Shown here: one piece after another, positions 25,306 through 33,501 of the stretch | How the letters are laid out: each line of letters begins with the position of its first letter | Position numbering within the stretch: the first letter of the stretch is position 1 | Source of the DNA: Planomicrobium sp. Y74 | Lineage (GTDB): Bacteria; Bacillota; Bacilli; Bacillales_A; Planococcaceae | DNA: 64,000 bases | Direction: 5' to 3' | NCBI RefSeq assembly: GCF_003668635.1 | Contig: NZ_RCWH01000004.1 | Location: 62,001 to 126,000 of the forward strand | Position numbers and translations under genes: made by a program | Notes under the pieces: model-generated | Seen by the model: only the letters and a program-made list of their open reading frames with translations | Database searches by the model: none | Told to the model about the DNA's origin: nothing

Positions 25306-25322
25306 TGTTAACTTTCCTGACA
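25306..25322. promoter_or_regulatory. GlnR/TnrA box 1 (upstream site)
   Basis: TGTTAACTTTCCTGACA fits TGTNA-N7-TNACA exactly. It is centred about 60 bp before the predicted start of transcription, a position where TnrA can activate. Confidence 0.8.
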
Positions 25323-25339
25323 TTAAATTAAAATAAAAC

Positions 25340-25368
25340 TTGCATTATCAGATTATTTTATATATTAT
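25340..25368 (+). promoter_or_regulatory. SigA promoter of glnK-amtB
   Basis: TTGCAT (25340-25345), 17-bp spacer, TATTAT (25363-25368). Confidence 0.75.
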
Positions 25369-25384
25369 GTTAAGAAACCTAACA
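25368..25384. promoter_or_regulatory. GlnR/TnrA box 2 (at transcription start)
   Basis: TGTTAAGAAACCTAACA again fits TGTNA-N7-TNACA. It begins at the last base of the -10 box and covers the start of transcription, a typical repression position. With box 1 upstream, the promoter carries a double nitrogen control. Confidence 0.8.
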
Positions 25385-25419
25385 TTAGTTAGATGAAAAT
25401 GGAACAAGGAGGAGAAATA

Positions 25420-25761
25420 ATGAAGAAAATCGAGACGATTATTCGCCCATCTGTTTTCGAAACTGTTCGGCAAGCTTTGGCGCTTGAAGGCATCGACGGA
25501 TTAAGTGTCACTGAAATTGCCGGAATCGGCAAACAGGAAGGCCGCATCGGCATGTTTCGTGGAAATCCCTACAAAATGGAATTTTCACCGAAGTTGAAAC
25601 TGGAAATGGTAGTAGAAGATGCCAAAGTTGAAGCCATCATTGAAGCGATACTTGAATATGCTGGCACAGGCGAAGTCGGGGACGGAAAAATATTTATTTA
25701 TCCTGTTGAAGAAGCTATCAGAATACGGACGAAAGAACGCGGCGAAGTCGCGATCGGATAA
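25420..25761 (+). CDS. glnK: PII-type nitrogen regulator (GlnK/NrgB)
   Basis: The 113-residue trimeric PII protein binds ATP, ADP and 2-oxoglutarate and blocks its ammonium channel when nitrogen is sufficient. The start KKIETIIRPSVFETVRQAL is typical. The T-loop includes RGNPY, where Tyr aligns with Tyr51 of enteric PII, and the second PII signature TGEVGDGKIFI lies near residue 83. The ATG 25420 follows AAGGAGGAG; the frame extends further upstream without a ribosome binding site. The amtB gene begins 12 bp downstream, so both are co-transcribed from the double GlnR/TnrA-boxed promoter. Confidence 0.95.
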   Translation: MKKIETIIRPSVFETVRQALALEGIDGLSVTEIAGIGKQEGRIGMFRGNPYKMEFSPKLKLEMVVEDAKVEAIIEAILEYAGTGEVGDGKIFIYPVEEAIRIRTKERGEVAIG

Positions 25762-25773
25762 GGAGGAGATTAG

Positions 25774-27057
25774 ATGGAAGCAGTACAAAGTTCAGTAGAT
25801 ATGATATGGGTGATGCTCGGAGCCATGCTCGTCTTCTTTATGCACGCGGGCTTCGCTATGGTGGAAACCGGATTTACCCGTTCAAAAAATACATTGAATA
25901 TTTTAATGAAAAATTTAATCACCGTTTCACTTGGTTCTATTTTATATTTCATCATCGGGTTTGGTTTAATGTTCGGAACTTCCGCTTTTGGTTTGATCGG
26001 AACCGAGGGATTTGCATTGCTGGGGCGGGAAGATGTCGGCTTCTTTGTATTCCAGGCCGTATTTGCCGCAACGTGCGCGACCATCATATCGGGAGCTGTT
26101 GCTGAACGGATGAATCTTGGGGCGTACATTTTACTGACCATCGCTATGACCGCAATTATCTACCCGATTGTCGGCCATTGGGTATGGGGCGGCGGCTGGC
26201 TTGCTGAAATCGGCTTTATCGATTTTGCCGGTTCGACAGTGGTCCACTTGACGGGAGCTGTTGCAGCTTTTGTTACTGCATGGAAAATCGGTCCACGGAT
26301 CGGCAAATACAGCGGTAAAATCGTCAATTCCATACCTGGCCATAATATACCATTAGGCGCTTTGGGTGTCTTCATCTTATGGCTCGGCTGGTTTGGATTC
26401 AACGGTGGCAGTACTTTGGCGGCTGACCCTTCACTCGTGCCTCCGGTTATTGCCAACACACTTCTTGCAGCTTCAGCCGGTGTACTCGCCACCGCCGGAT
26501 ATACACGTTTGCGCTACGGCAGAATCGACCCTTCACTTACACTTAACGGCGCGCTTGGCGGTCTTGTCGGCATCACAGCCGGAGCAGCAAATGTATCATT
26601 TATCGGAGCAATCGCCATCGGCTTGATTGCTGGCATCATCATGACCGAGGCAATTCATCTTCTCGACACAAAAATTCGCATCGATGATCCTGTTGGAGCG
26701 ATATCAGTCCACGGCATCGCCGGTATATGGGGTACCTTGGCCATCGGTCTATTTGATACAGGCGGCGGTTTGCTGTACGGCGGTGGTGCAGAAATTTTAG
26801 GCATTCAAACAATCGGCGTTCTCGCAGTCATCGCCTGGACTGCAGTTGCTACCGGAATCGTCTTGCTGTTAATCGGAGCCATCATTCCATTGCGTGTAAC
26901 AGCGGAAGACGAAGAAAGCGGATTGGATTTTGCCGAACACGGTTCACAGGCATATTCCATGCAAGGCGTTTTGAAAGGGAATTCGGCAGCGCCTGAAACG
27001 TCCTTCGCACATCGCCTGAATCAATTGGGCGATGGTCCCGAAGTTCAAAAATCCTAA
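25774..27057 (+). CDS. amtB: Ammonium transporter AmtB/NrgA
   Basis: The 427-residue, 11-span channel conducts ammonium across the cytoplasmic membrane. Visible family segments are MHAGFAMVETG at span 1, the signature beginning DFAGSTVVHLTGAVAAFV near residue 149 with the first pore His, LGWFGFNGGS, and the second pore His in ISVHGIAGIWGTLAIG near residue 311. The C-terminal cytosolic tail (from about residue 390) is the expected contact for the PII protein coded just upstream. AAGGAGGAG precedes the ATG. A terminator follows the stop codon. Confidence 0.97.
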   Translation: MEAVQSSVDMIWVMLGAMLVFFMHAGFAMVETGFTRSKNTLNILMKNLITVSLGSILYFIIGFGLMFGTSAFGLIGTEGFALLGREDVGFFVFQAVFAATCATIISGAVAERMNLGAYILLTIAMTAIIYPIVGHWVWGGGWLAEIGFIDFAGSTVVHLTGAVAAFVTAWKIGPRIGKYSGKIVNSIPGHNIPLGALGVFILWLGWFGFNGGSTLAADPSLVPPVIANTLLAASAGVLATAGYTRLRYGRIDPSLTLNGALGGLVGITAGAANVSFIGAIAIGLIAGIIMTEAIHLLDTKIRIDDPVGAISVHGIAGIWGTLAIGLFDTGGGLLYGGGAEILGIQTIGVLAVIAWTAVATGIVLLLIGAIIPLRVTAEDEESGLDFAEHGSQAYSMQGVLKGNSAAPETSFAHRLNQLGDGPEVQKS

Positions 27058-27080
27058 GAACTTATAACTCAAGAGACAGA

Positions 27081-27113
27081 AAAAGGGCGACCCTATTGCG
27101 GTCAGCCCTTTTT
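27081..27113. terminator. Bidirectional terminator between amtB and the PAP2 gene
   Basis: AAGGGCGACC and GGTCAGCCCTT pair with one bulged A, flanked by A- and T-runs. It serves amtB on the plus strand and the PAP2 gene on the minus strand. Confidence 0.75.
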
Positions 27114-27123
27114 CATTTCCCAC

Positions 27124-27759
27124 TTATTCAAAGCTTTCTTCTTCAATTTCTTTTTTAAAATTTCTTTCCCGCATCTCATACCAAACCGCTACAGCCGCGA
27201 ATAACGAATAGCCGATAAACCAGCCGGCAAGCACATCTGAAAAGAAGTGTTCCCCGCCTGCAACTTGCGACAAGCCGATCCCTATTGCCATTAAGGTTGT
27301 AATGATCCAAGCCGCCCAGCGGACAAGATTGCTTTGAATAAGGCCCGTTATGAAATAAGCCAGGGTAAACAAGTATAATAATCCAACCATTGCATGGCTC
27401 GACGGAAACCAGAAAGTCTCAAGCCCTTTTGGAAGGTCCGGCCTTTCTTGGGTGAAAAAGTATTCCATCAATTGGTTCAAAGCATTTCCGATACCGACTG
27501 TCAGGAATACAAAAAACATACCCCTGTAATTCTGCCTTTGGAGCCAAAGGAAAACCATCAAGCCCAAACTGACAATGAAGATCATCCACCGTTCACCGAA
27601 AATCGACAATGCATCCAGAAAGACATTGCCATGAAGCCATTCCATCGTACGCAGATCAAGCTCCAGAAATCCTTTGTTTGTATAACTTGTCAAGATTGCA
27701 AAAAAACCGATCAAAGTCGCCATTCCCAGTGCAAAGAATAGACGTTTGATAGCCTTCAC
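27124..27759 (-). CDS. PAP2-family membrane phosphatase
   Basis: This 211-residue protein has about five or six spans. The PAP2 signature is present in modified form: QERPDLP (motif 1, without the usual leading Lys at the expected distance), FPSSHAM (motif 2) and SQVAGGEHFFSD (motif 3, where SR is replaced by SQ but the catalytic His and Asp remain). The family dephosphorylates phosphatidic acid or undecaprenyl pyrophosphate at the outer membrane face. The changed motif-3 Arg may mean altered activity. The start is likely the GTG at 27759 close to AAAGAGG, though spacing is poor and the true start may lie slightly inside. Confidence 0.83.
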   Translation of the reverse strand: MKAIKRLFFALGMATLIGFFAILTSYTNKGFLELDLRTMEWLHGNVFLDALSIFGERWMIFIVSLGLMVFLWLQRQNYRGMFFVFLTVGIGNALNQLMEYFFTQERPDLPKGLETFWFPSSHAMVGLLYLFTLAYFITGLIQSNLVRWAAWIITTLMAIGIGLSQVAGGEHFFSDVLAGWFIGYSLFAAVAVWYEMRERNFKKEIEEESFE

Positions 27760-27817
27760 CCTCTTTCTTCAGTATATTCAGTTTATCACAGAAGGACTTC
27801 CGCTTCATTTAATGAAA

Positions 27818-27847
27818 CAAAAAAGGCGACCCGGAAATCCGGTTCGC
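27818..27847 (-). terminator. Terminator after the HmoA-like gene
   Basis: Stem GCGAACCGG / CCGGGTCGC (one mismatch), loop ATTT, then a T6 tract on the minus strand. Confidence 0.7.
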
Positions 27848-27867
27848 TTTCTGCTTTATTCGCCTGC

Positions 27868-28170
27868 TTATTCATGCACGTGGTAAGTGTTTTGGGTTAC
27901 TTCAATAATGTGGTCAGGTTTCGGTTTCCCAATTTTCGCTTTATGGCCAGCGATATGGTCAGGATGCTTCTCCCAATTCTTCCAGTCCTCTTTGGATTCC
28001 CAGCGGACATAAAGAATCACTTCTTCGTTACCGCGGCGGACATCCTTTTTCAGAATGGTACGGTCAATAAACCCAGGCTGTTCCGCCAATTTGTTCTGCC
28101 CCGCAAAACGATCTAACACAATCTGCGAAGTTCCTTCTTTTACAACAAAAGTTTTCATTTGCACGAACAT
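27868..28170 (-). CDS. IsdG/HmoA-like antibiotic biosynthesis monooxygenase-fold protein
   Basis: The protein has 100 residues and one ferredoxin-like ABM domain, usually a dimer. Similarity to the heme-degrading IsdG/HmoA group is seen in VVKEGTSQIVLDRF, QPGFIDRTI and YVRWESKEDWKNWEKHPDH..H, which keep the Trp and His of the IsdG catalytic triad. The triad Asn near residue 7 of IsdG aligns with Lys here (QMKTFVVKEG). Heme degradation is therefore plausible but not certain. Its location next to a Fur-boxed siderophore importer supports a role in iron economy by inference. The ATG has GGGGGATA upstream. Confidence 0.75.
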   Translation of the reverse strand: MFVQMKTFVVKEGTSQIVLDRFAGQNKLAEQPGFIDRTILKKDVRRGNEEVILYVRWESKEDWKNWEKHPDHIAGHKAKIGKPKPDHIIEVTQNTYHVHE

Positions 28171-28234
28171 TTTTATATCCCCCTATTCATAAATGCAGAA
28201 AATATTTCCTCTGCAATTTAAACTAATTATTTTT

Positions 28235-28490
28235 AGTAGTCGATATTCCGCAAAACAGCTGCGCTTGCCTGGGGGCTTGCGCTGAGCTAACTCGGGCTCG
28301 TACGCTTCGCCCGAGTGGATCTCAGCACTTCGCTTGGTCCCCTGGGCGTCTTCGCTGTTTTGCTCCATATCTTTAAAGAGTTCTCTCAGCAAAGGCGCGG
28401 TTCCGGACTGAGCGGAGCAATAAGACGAGTGTTCTTCTCGGCTTATTGCGGGAGCTTTGTCCATAGCGCCGAAGCGGAATATAAATGTTA
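28235..28490 (+). repeat. Long GC-rich mosaic repeat, copy B (256 bp)
   Basis: It shares AGTCGATATTCCGC at its left end and the right half (from about CCATATCTTTAAAGA to CCATAGCGCC) with copy A at 16384-16739. The middle is about 100 bp shorter: the tract containing GTGCTCCTGCATCGCTACGC and the hairpin are absent. The ends are inverted (ATATTCCGC at 28242, GCGGAATAT near 28475). It lies directly downstream of the siderophore-binding protein gene, beyond its terminator. Confidence 0.85.
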
Positions 28491-28515
28491 TTATTTTCGA
28501 TTAAGTATATTTAGC

Positions 28516-28554
28516 TAAAACAATACTCAGCGGTAAGCAGCCCGCTGAGTATTG
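28516..28554 (-). terminator. Terminator of the siderophore importer operon
   Basis: A perfect 13-bp stem CAATACTCAGCGG / CCGCTGAGTATTG with an 8-nt loop and a TTTT tail on the minus strand. Confidence 0.88.
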
Positions 28555-28561
28555 TCGAAGA

Positions 28562-29521
28562 TTATTCGAATGCAGATTGGATTTCTTTAACCATTTCGCT
28601 GACAGATTGCAGTCCGCCACCAGACAGGTACCAGTAATCCGGGTCAAGATAGATGATTTTATCTTCTTTATAAGCAGTTGTTTTTTGCACCAATTCATTT
28701 TCAAGAGAATCTTTCGCACTTGCATCCGTACCGACTGCAGCGTTGCGATCTACAACAAACATCATATCCGGGTTTGTTTCCAGGATGTACTCAAACGAAA
28801 TGCTCTGTCCGTGAGTTGATGCTTCAATTCCTTCATCCGCTTGTTTAACACCGAAAACATCGTGGATGATTCCGAAACGCGAAGCCGCTCCGTATGCACT
28901 TACTTTTCCTTCATTCGCTAAAACAATCAAAGCTTTTTCATCTGTTGCACTTGCTTTAACATCTTCAATTTGTGTTTTAATTGCAGCCAGCTCTTCTTTT
29001 ACTTCATCTTCTTTATCGAAGATTTCACCAAGAGTGTTCATATTACTTTCAAAAGACTCCATGTATTTCGTTGTATCCACACCCAAGTGGATTGTTGGAG
29101 CGATATCAGTAAATTCTTCATACATAGCAACCTGACGGCCAGAGATGATGATAAGATCCGGTTGCATCGCATGGATTGCTTCAAAGTCAGCTTCTTTCAA
29201 AGTACCGACATTTTCATAATTTTCAGCGTCAGCAAATTTTTCCAAGTAGGAAGGAATGTTTGCATGTGGCACACCTGCTACAGCTTCGATGCCCAGTTTA
29301 TCCATCGAATCAAGAATACCGAAGTCGAATACGACTACTTTTTCAGGATTTTTATCAAAAGTCGTTTCGCCAAGTTCGTGAGTAACTGTTACCGTTTCAG
29401 TGCTGGCTTCTTTCGTGTCTGCCGCTGCTGTTTTTGAATCTGTCGCTTCTTCGTCCGCGCCACATGCTGCAAGAAAAGCAACCATCATTAATGTGAATGC
29501 AATCAATAATAATTTTTTCAT
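28562..29521 (-). CDS. yclQ: Siderophore-binding lipoprotein (YclQ-like)
   Basis: This 319-residue precursor has a lipoprotein signal peptide ending LAAC near residue 20. The mature part is a class III periplasmic-binding-type fold: VTVTHELGETTFDKNPEKVVVFDFGILDSMDKLG, the central PDLIIISGRQ and the C-terminal DPDYWYLSGGGLQS match the petrobactin/catecholate binding protein YclQ. It delivers ferric siderophore to the two permeases coded upstream in the same operon (YclN, YclO order). No siderophore biosynthesis genes are in the window, so it may use siderophores of other organisms. Confidence 0.92.
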   Translation of the reverse strand: MKKLLLIAFTLMMVAFLAACGADEEATDSKTAAADTKEASTETVTVTHELGETTFDKNPEKVVVFDFGILDSMDKLGIEAVAGVPHANIPSYLEKFADAENYENVGTLKEADFEAIHAMQPDLIIISGRQVAMYEEFTDIAPTIHLGVDTTKYMESFESNMNTLGEIFDKEDEVKEELAAIKTQIEDVKASATDEKALIVLANEGKVSAYGAASRFGIIHDVFGVKQADEGIEASTHGQSISFEYILETNPDMMFVVDRNAAVGTDASAKDSLENELVQKTTAYKEDKIIYLDPDYWYLSGGGLQSVSEMVKEIQSAFE

Positions 29522-29542
29522 TTTTCGTCGAGCTCCTCTTTT

Positions 29543-30304
29543 TTAAGAATTGAAATACACACAAATCCGGCAATTGTTCATCTGCTGAATCGGAATATCC
29601 ATATCGTAGATTTCTTTTAAGGCTGCACTTTGGATAATTTCTTCTGTCGGCCCGTCTTTTACGACACGGCCGTTTTTCAATGCGACAATACGGTCCGAAT
29701 AGACCGAAGCGAAATTGATGTCATGCAAAACGATGATGACAGTCTTGCCAAGCTCATCAACAAGGCGGCGCAGAATTTTCATGATTTGTACTGAATGTTT
29801 CATATCCAGGTTGTTCAAGGGCTCATCAAGAAGCACGTAATCTGTATCCTGGGCAATGACCATGGCAATAAATGCACGTTGGCGCTGGCCGCCGGACAGT
29901 TCATCCAGATAGGCATGCTCCATTTCAGCCAAATCCATATAGGCAATTGCCTGATCCACCATTTTTTCATCTTCCGCATTCAAACGTCCCTTGGAATAAG
30001 GAAAGCGTCCAAATGAAACCAATTCGCGAATTGTCAGCCGCACATTCATGAAATTCGACTGTTTCAAAATCGATACCCGTTTTGATAATTCATTGGATTT
30101 CATTTTTTTCGTGTTTGTCGAATCGATCAGCACTTCACCGGTGTCCGCATCCAGAAGCCGGCTGACCATTGATAAAAGCGTCGATTTTCCGGCTCCGTTC
30201 GGGCCGATGAAAGACGTGATTTGGCCCCTTTGGATATCAACAGTGACATTTTCCACGACTTGTTTTTTTCCGTAAAGCTTGCTCAATTCACGTACTTGAA
30301 TCAT
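29543..30304 (-). CDS. yclP: Ferric-siderophore ABC ATPase (YclP-like)
   Basis: This 253-residue FecE-type ATPase carries Walker A GPNGAGKST, signature LSGGQRQRAF, Walker B YVLLDEPLNNLD and the switch His in VLHDINFAS. It energises uptake through the two adjacent permeases. The start ATG overlaps the stop of the YclO-like gene (ATGA). The C-terminal segment RICVYFNS is typical of the YclP group in being short after MDIPIQ. It is the third gene of the four-gene operon. Confidence 0.94.
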   Translation of the reverse strand: MIQVRELSKLYGKKQVVENVTVDIQRGQITSFIGPNGAGKSTLLSMVSRLLDADTGEVLIDSTNTKKMKSNELSKRVSILKQSNFMNVRLTIRELVSFGRFPYSKGRLNAEDEKMVDQAIAYMDLAEMEHAYLDELSGGQRQRAFIAMVIAQDTDYVLLDEPLNNLDMKHSVQIMKILRRLVDELGKTVIIVLHDINFASVYSDRIVALKNGRVVKDGPTEEIIQSAALKEIYDMDIPIQQMNNCRICVYFNS

Positions 30305-31251
30305 TTAGCCCGACTCTCCTTTAATAGTAGATAGATGAAGTAAATTCCACCGATGAAGTTGATGATGACACTGAGCGTCGTGTTGAAAGTGAAGAGCCTC
30401 TCCACTACCCATTGTCCGCCGACCAAGGCGAGAACACTGATGACAATGGCACCCGTCAGCAGCACCGAATGTTTATAGGATTTGAAAAACTGATAGGACA
30501 GGTTAGCCACAATCAGGCCGAAGAAAGTAATCGGACCAACAAGCGCTGTAGCAACTGCGATTAAAACTGCGGAAAGGATAAGCATATAGCGGACAAGCGA
30601 ATCATAATTGACTCCAAGGTTCAACGCCGTATCCCGTCCGAGCGACAACACATCGAGTGACGCGTTATGCTTCCAGGCAAATGCGATCAGCACAATGATT
30701 ACAATTAGTGAAAGCCACACCAGATCCGAATTGACGTTATTGAAACTTGCGAACATCTGGTCCTGGACAATCTGGAATTCATTGGGGTCGATCAACACTT
30801 GCAGGAAGGTCGAAATGCTTCCGAAAAACGTTCCGAAAATGATGCCGATCAATAATAGGAAGTAAATCGGCTGATTCCCTTTTTTAAATAGGAAATGGTA
30901 AAACAATAAAGCGAAAACGACCATGGCCGCTATTGATAAGATGAAATTGACTTGTCTGTTCATGATGCTGATGTGATCGGATCCAAGGAAGAAGATCAGC
31001 AATGTCTGGAGCAGCATATACAGCGAGTCCAGTCCCATGATGCTCGGCGTCAGGATCCGGTTATGCGTTATGGTCTGGAAAACCACTGTTGCATAAGCAA
31101 TCGCTATTCCTGTCAGCACCATGGCGAACACTTTAATGCCGCGTCTCGGCAATGCATAATCGAAACTTCCGTTCAGGTCATGGAAGAGATAAACTCCACA
31201 AGCCGTGAGAGCCAAGGCCACAAGTATGAGCATCTTATGTAAATCACGCAT
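30301..31251 (-). CDS. yclO: Ferric-siderophore ABC permease 2 (YclO-like)
   Basis: The 316-residue FecCD-type permease has about nine or ten spans. The cytosolic coupling region is visible in LGRDTALNLGVNYDSLVRYML and GPITFFGLIVANLSYQF. The start was set at ATG 31251 with AGGAAGG upstream; it lies inside the end of the preceding gene (8-bp overlap). A longer frame that begins further upstream would overlap the other permease and has no ribosome binding site. It forms the translocation path together with the first permease. Confidence 0.93.
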   Translation of the reverse strand: MRDLHKMLILVALALTACGVYLFHDLNGSFDYALPRRGIKVFAMVLTGIAIAYATVVFQTITHNRILTPSIMGLDSLYMLLQTLLIFFLGSDHISIMNRQVNFILSIAAMVVFALLFYHFLFKKGNQPIYFLLLIGIIFGTFFGSISTFLQVLIDPNEFQIVQDQMFASFNNVNSDLVWLSLIVIIVLIAFAWKHNASLDVLSLGRDTALNLGVNYDSLVRYMLILSAVLIAVATALVGPITFFGLIVANLSYQFFKSYKHSVLLTGAIVISVLALVGGQWVVERLFTFNTTLSVIINFIGGIYFIYLLLKESRAK

Positions 31252-32194
31252 ACGCCTTCCTCCTAAACAACAAGAAGAGGAAGATGAAGCTTCCAATGAC
31301 ACCGACCATCAGGCTGATTGAAATTTCATACGGGTAAATCAAAACTCTTCCTAGAATATCGCACAGCAGCAAGAATATGGCTCCAAGCATTGCTGTATGC
31401 GGCAATGTTTTTTGTAAATGGTCTCCTTTGAAAATTGAGACGATATTCGGGATGATCAACCCGAGGAACGGGATGACGCCTACTGTCAAAACGACTGTCG
31501 CAGTAATCAGCGCAACAAGTGTCAAACCGATATTGACGATGCTGCGGTATTTCAGTCCCAGATTTTTCGAGAAATCCTCACCCATGCCGGCAACCGTAAA
31601 GCGGTTGGCATACAGATAAGCGATAATAAACACCGGAACACTGATATAGAGAAGTTCATAGCTTCCTTTCATGACCATCGAAAAATCTCCCTGCAACCAG
31701 GCGGACATGTTCTGGATAACATCCGCACGGTATGCGAAAAAGGTTGTTATGGAAGAAAGGATATTCCCGAACATCAAACCGACCAAAGGAATGAAAATAG
31801 CATCTTTAAATTTGATGCGGTTGAGAATTTGCATAAACAGGAATGTACCCGCTAAAGCAAATACGAAAGCTACAGCCATTTTCTCAATCATGGACGCATT
31901 GGCGAACATGAGCATTGAAACGAGAATACCAAGCCTTGTAGCATCGAGTGTACCTGCGGTCGTTGGCGACACAAATTTATTGCGGCTCAACTGCTGCATA
32001 ATGAGTCCTGCCATACTCATACCTGCACCCGCCAGCAATATGGCGACCAGCCTTGGCAGACGGCTGATCAGGAAAATCTGTGTTTCTTCCGACTGGAAAT
32101 CCAGCAGATCAAATGGACTGATACTGCTTACTCCAACAAACAGCGAAATGACAGACAGTATGAATAATGCTGGTATTAAATATCTTTTTTTCAT
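31244..32194 (-). CDS. yclN: Ferric-siderophore ABC permease 1 (YclN-like)
   Basis: This 316-residue FecCD-family permease opens the operon. Family segments are FLISRLPRLVAILLAGAGMSMAGLIMQQLSRN near residue 40, the coupling region FSKNLGLKYRSIVNIGL and GVIPFLGLIIPNIV. It is about 45 bp downstream of a near-perfect Fur box, so iron represses the whole set yclN-yclO-yclP-yclQ. The similarity to the petrobactin system YclNOPQ is by gene order and family pattern; the true siderophore is inferred only. Confidence 0.93.
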   Translation of the reverse strand: MKKRYLIPALFILSVISLFVGVSSISPFDLLDFQSEETQIFLISRLPRLVAILLAGAGMSMAGLIMQQLSRNKFVSPTTAGTLDATRLGILVSMLMFANASMIEKMAVAFVFALAGTFLFMQILNRIKFKDAIFIPLVGLMFGNILSSITTFFAYRADVIQNMSAWLQGDFSMVMKGSYELLYISVPVFIIAYLYANRFTVAGMGEDFSKNLGLKYRSIVNIGLTLVALITATVVLTVGVIPFLGLIIPNIVSIFKGDHLQKTLPHTAMLGAIFLLLCDILGRVLIYPYEISISLMVGVIGSFIFLFLLFRRKAYA

Positions 32195-32240
32195 GACTGA
32201 CCCTCATCCGTGTCCAGTAAAAACTTACTTGACTGATTAT

Positions 32241-32259
32241 GATAGTGATAATCATTATC
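32241..32259. promoter_or_regulatory. Fur box of the siderophore importer operon
   Basis: The minus strand reads GATAATGATTATCACTATC, which matches the 19-bp Fur consensus GATAATGATTATCATTATC at 18 positions. It lies about 45 bp before the first permease gene. Confidence 0.93.
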
Positions 32260-32381
32260 ACTCTTTCACAAATTTAAGTATAGCATTTGGAAATTAAGTG
32301 TCAACGATTAATTGAGAATAATTTTCATTTAGACAAGAAAAAAGACATTTGTCGTTCTTTTGCCACAATTGGCATGGAATA

Positions 32382-32423
32382 GAAAAAGCCGCGTGTTCCA
32401 CCAAATCTGGTGGAACACGCGGC
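32382..32423 (-). terminator. Terminator after the Met/Asp-rich lipoprotein gene
   Basis: A perfect 15-bp stem GCCGCGTGTTCCACC / GGTGGAACACGCGGC with a 6-nt loop and a T5 tract on the minus strand. Confidence 0.93.
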
Positions 32424-32438
32424 AACTGAACCTTTCTC

Positions 32439-33302
32439 TTAATAGCCTTCGATCTCTTCGGCGTTCTCAATCACTTCAGCAGGTATAGTAATGGTGTCGA
32501 TTCCATTGAAATTGCTGTACTCCGCCTGCATATCGCTTTGGATATTCACGGATTCGCCTTCCATTTCCATGTCAAAATCCATTGTCATATTAATCGTGTT
32601 AGGCTGGAAGGTTTCTTTATCGATGAAAATCTCGTAATAGATTTTATTGATGGTCATGCCGTCCATGATTTCCTGCGCTTCAACATCCAGCTCGCCAAGC
32701 ATTTGGCCCATTTCTTCAGAAATCAATGCTTTGTATTCTTCTCCCGCCGCATCCAGTGTCAGAACGAATTCATCGCCCGTCTGTTCGAATGTGAAGTCAT
32801 CCTGAAAAGCTTCCAGCTGTTCAAATTGACCGGCCAGGTCGCCTGACTGCTGCTCCATCATCATCAATGTTTCCAAGTCTTCCATCTCATCCGCCGGCAG
32901 TTTAACCCACATATCCATCATTGGGTCGTAACTGTAGAGGCCATCTGCTGTATAGTACATTTCCGTTTCCATATGCGGCATGTCTTCCATGCCTTCAGAT
33001 ACAAAAGAGGATTGGGCTTTTTGATAAAATGCCAATGGCTCGACAGTCATATCCATTGAGATATCCATTTTCATGTCCATATCCATTTCAGGCTCCATCA
33101 CCATCGTCTGGTTTGTCACCATGTCCATATGGAAACTTTTCGCTTCTTCAGATGCTGCAGTCGTTTTCGCAAACAGCTCTTCCAGCGTAAGGTCGCTTGT
33201 TTCGTTTGGATCTGTTTCCTCCGACGGTTCCGCCGATTCCCCGCATCCAGCCAAGGTCAAGGCAATGGCTCCAGCTCCCATGTAAGCTATCCATTTCTTC
33301 AA
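32439..33302 (-). CDS. Secreted lipoprotein, DUF6612-like, Met/Asp-rich
   Basis: The precursor has 287 residues with the signal KKWIAYMGAGAIALTLAGC, so it is lipidated at Cys near residue 19 and faces outside. The mature part starts with an acidic linker (ESAEPSEETDPNETSDLT), then a beta-rich fold recalling LppX/LolA-like DUF6612 lipoproteins of Bacilli. Near residue 75 there is an alternating Met-Asp tract (MDMDMKMDISMDM). The frame also opens at ATG 33311, but the Shine-Dalgarno GGAAAGG touches that codon; TTG 33302 is 8 nt away and gives a perfect signal peptide. The function is unknown; the family recollection is moderate. Confidence 0.78.
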   Translation of the reverse strand: MKKWIAYMGAGAIALTLAGCGESAEPSEETDPNETSDLTLEELFAKTTAASEEAKSFHMDMVTNQTMVMEPEMDMDMKMDISMDMTVEPLAFYQKAQSSFVSEGMEDMPHMETEMYYTADGLYSYDPMMDMWVKLPADEMEDLETLMMMEQQSGDLAGQFEQLEAFQDDFTFEQTGDEFVLTLDAAGEEYKALISEEMGQMLGELDVEAQEIMDGMTINKIYYEIFIDKETFQPNTINMTMDFDMEMEGESVNIQSDMQAEYSNFNGIDTITIPAEVIENAEEIEGY

Positions 33303-33501
33303 ATCGCTCATCCTTTCCAATTTCTGTGTTATTGAATAATACGAAGCAATCTTCAAGAAGTTTCATTAAATAATTCTATTTCCGAAATTTCAATCGTTTA
33401 ATTTCCTTTTTTGGACTATACTTTTCTTTGTGGGAAAAAATCATGCTGCAATCAGTTCTGGCATCAGCCGCTCTGTCCAATAAACACAAGAGGTGAATTT
33501 T

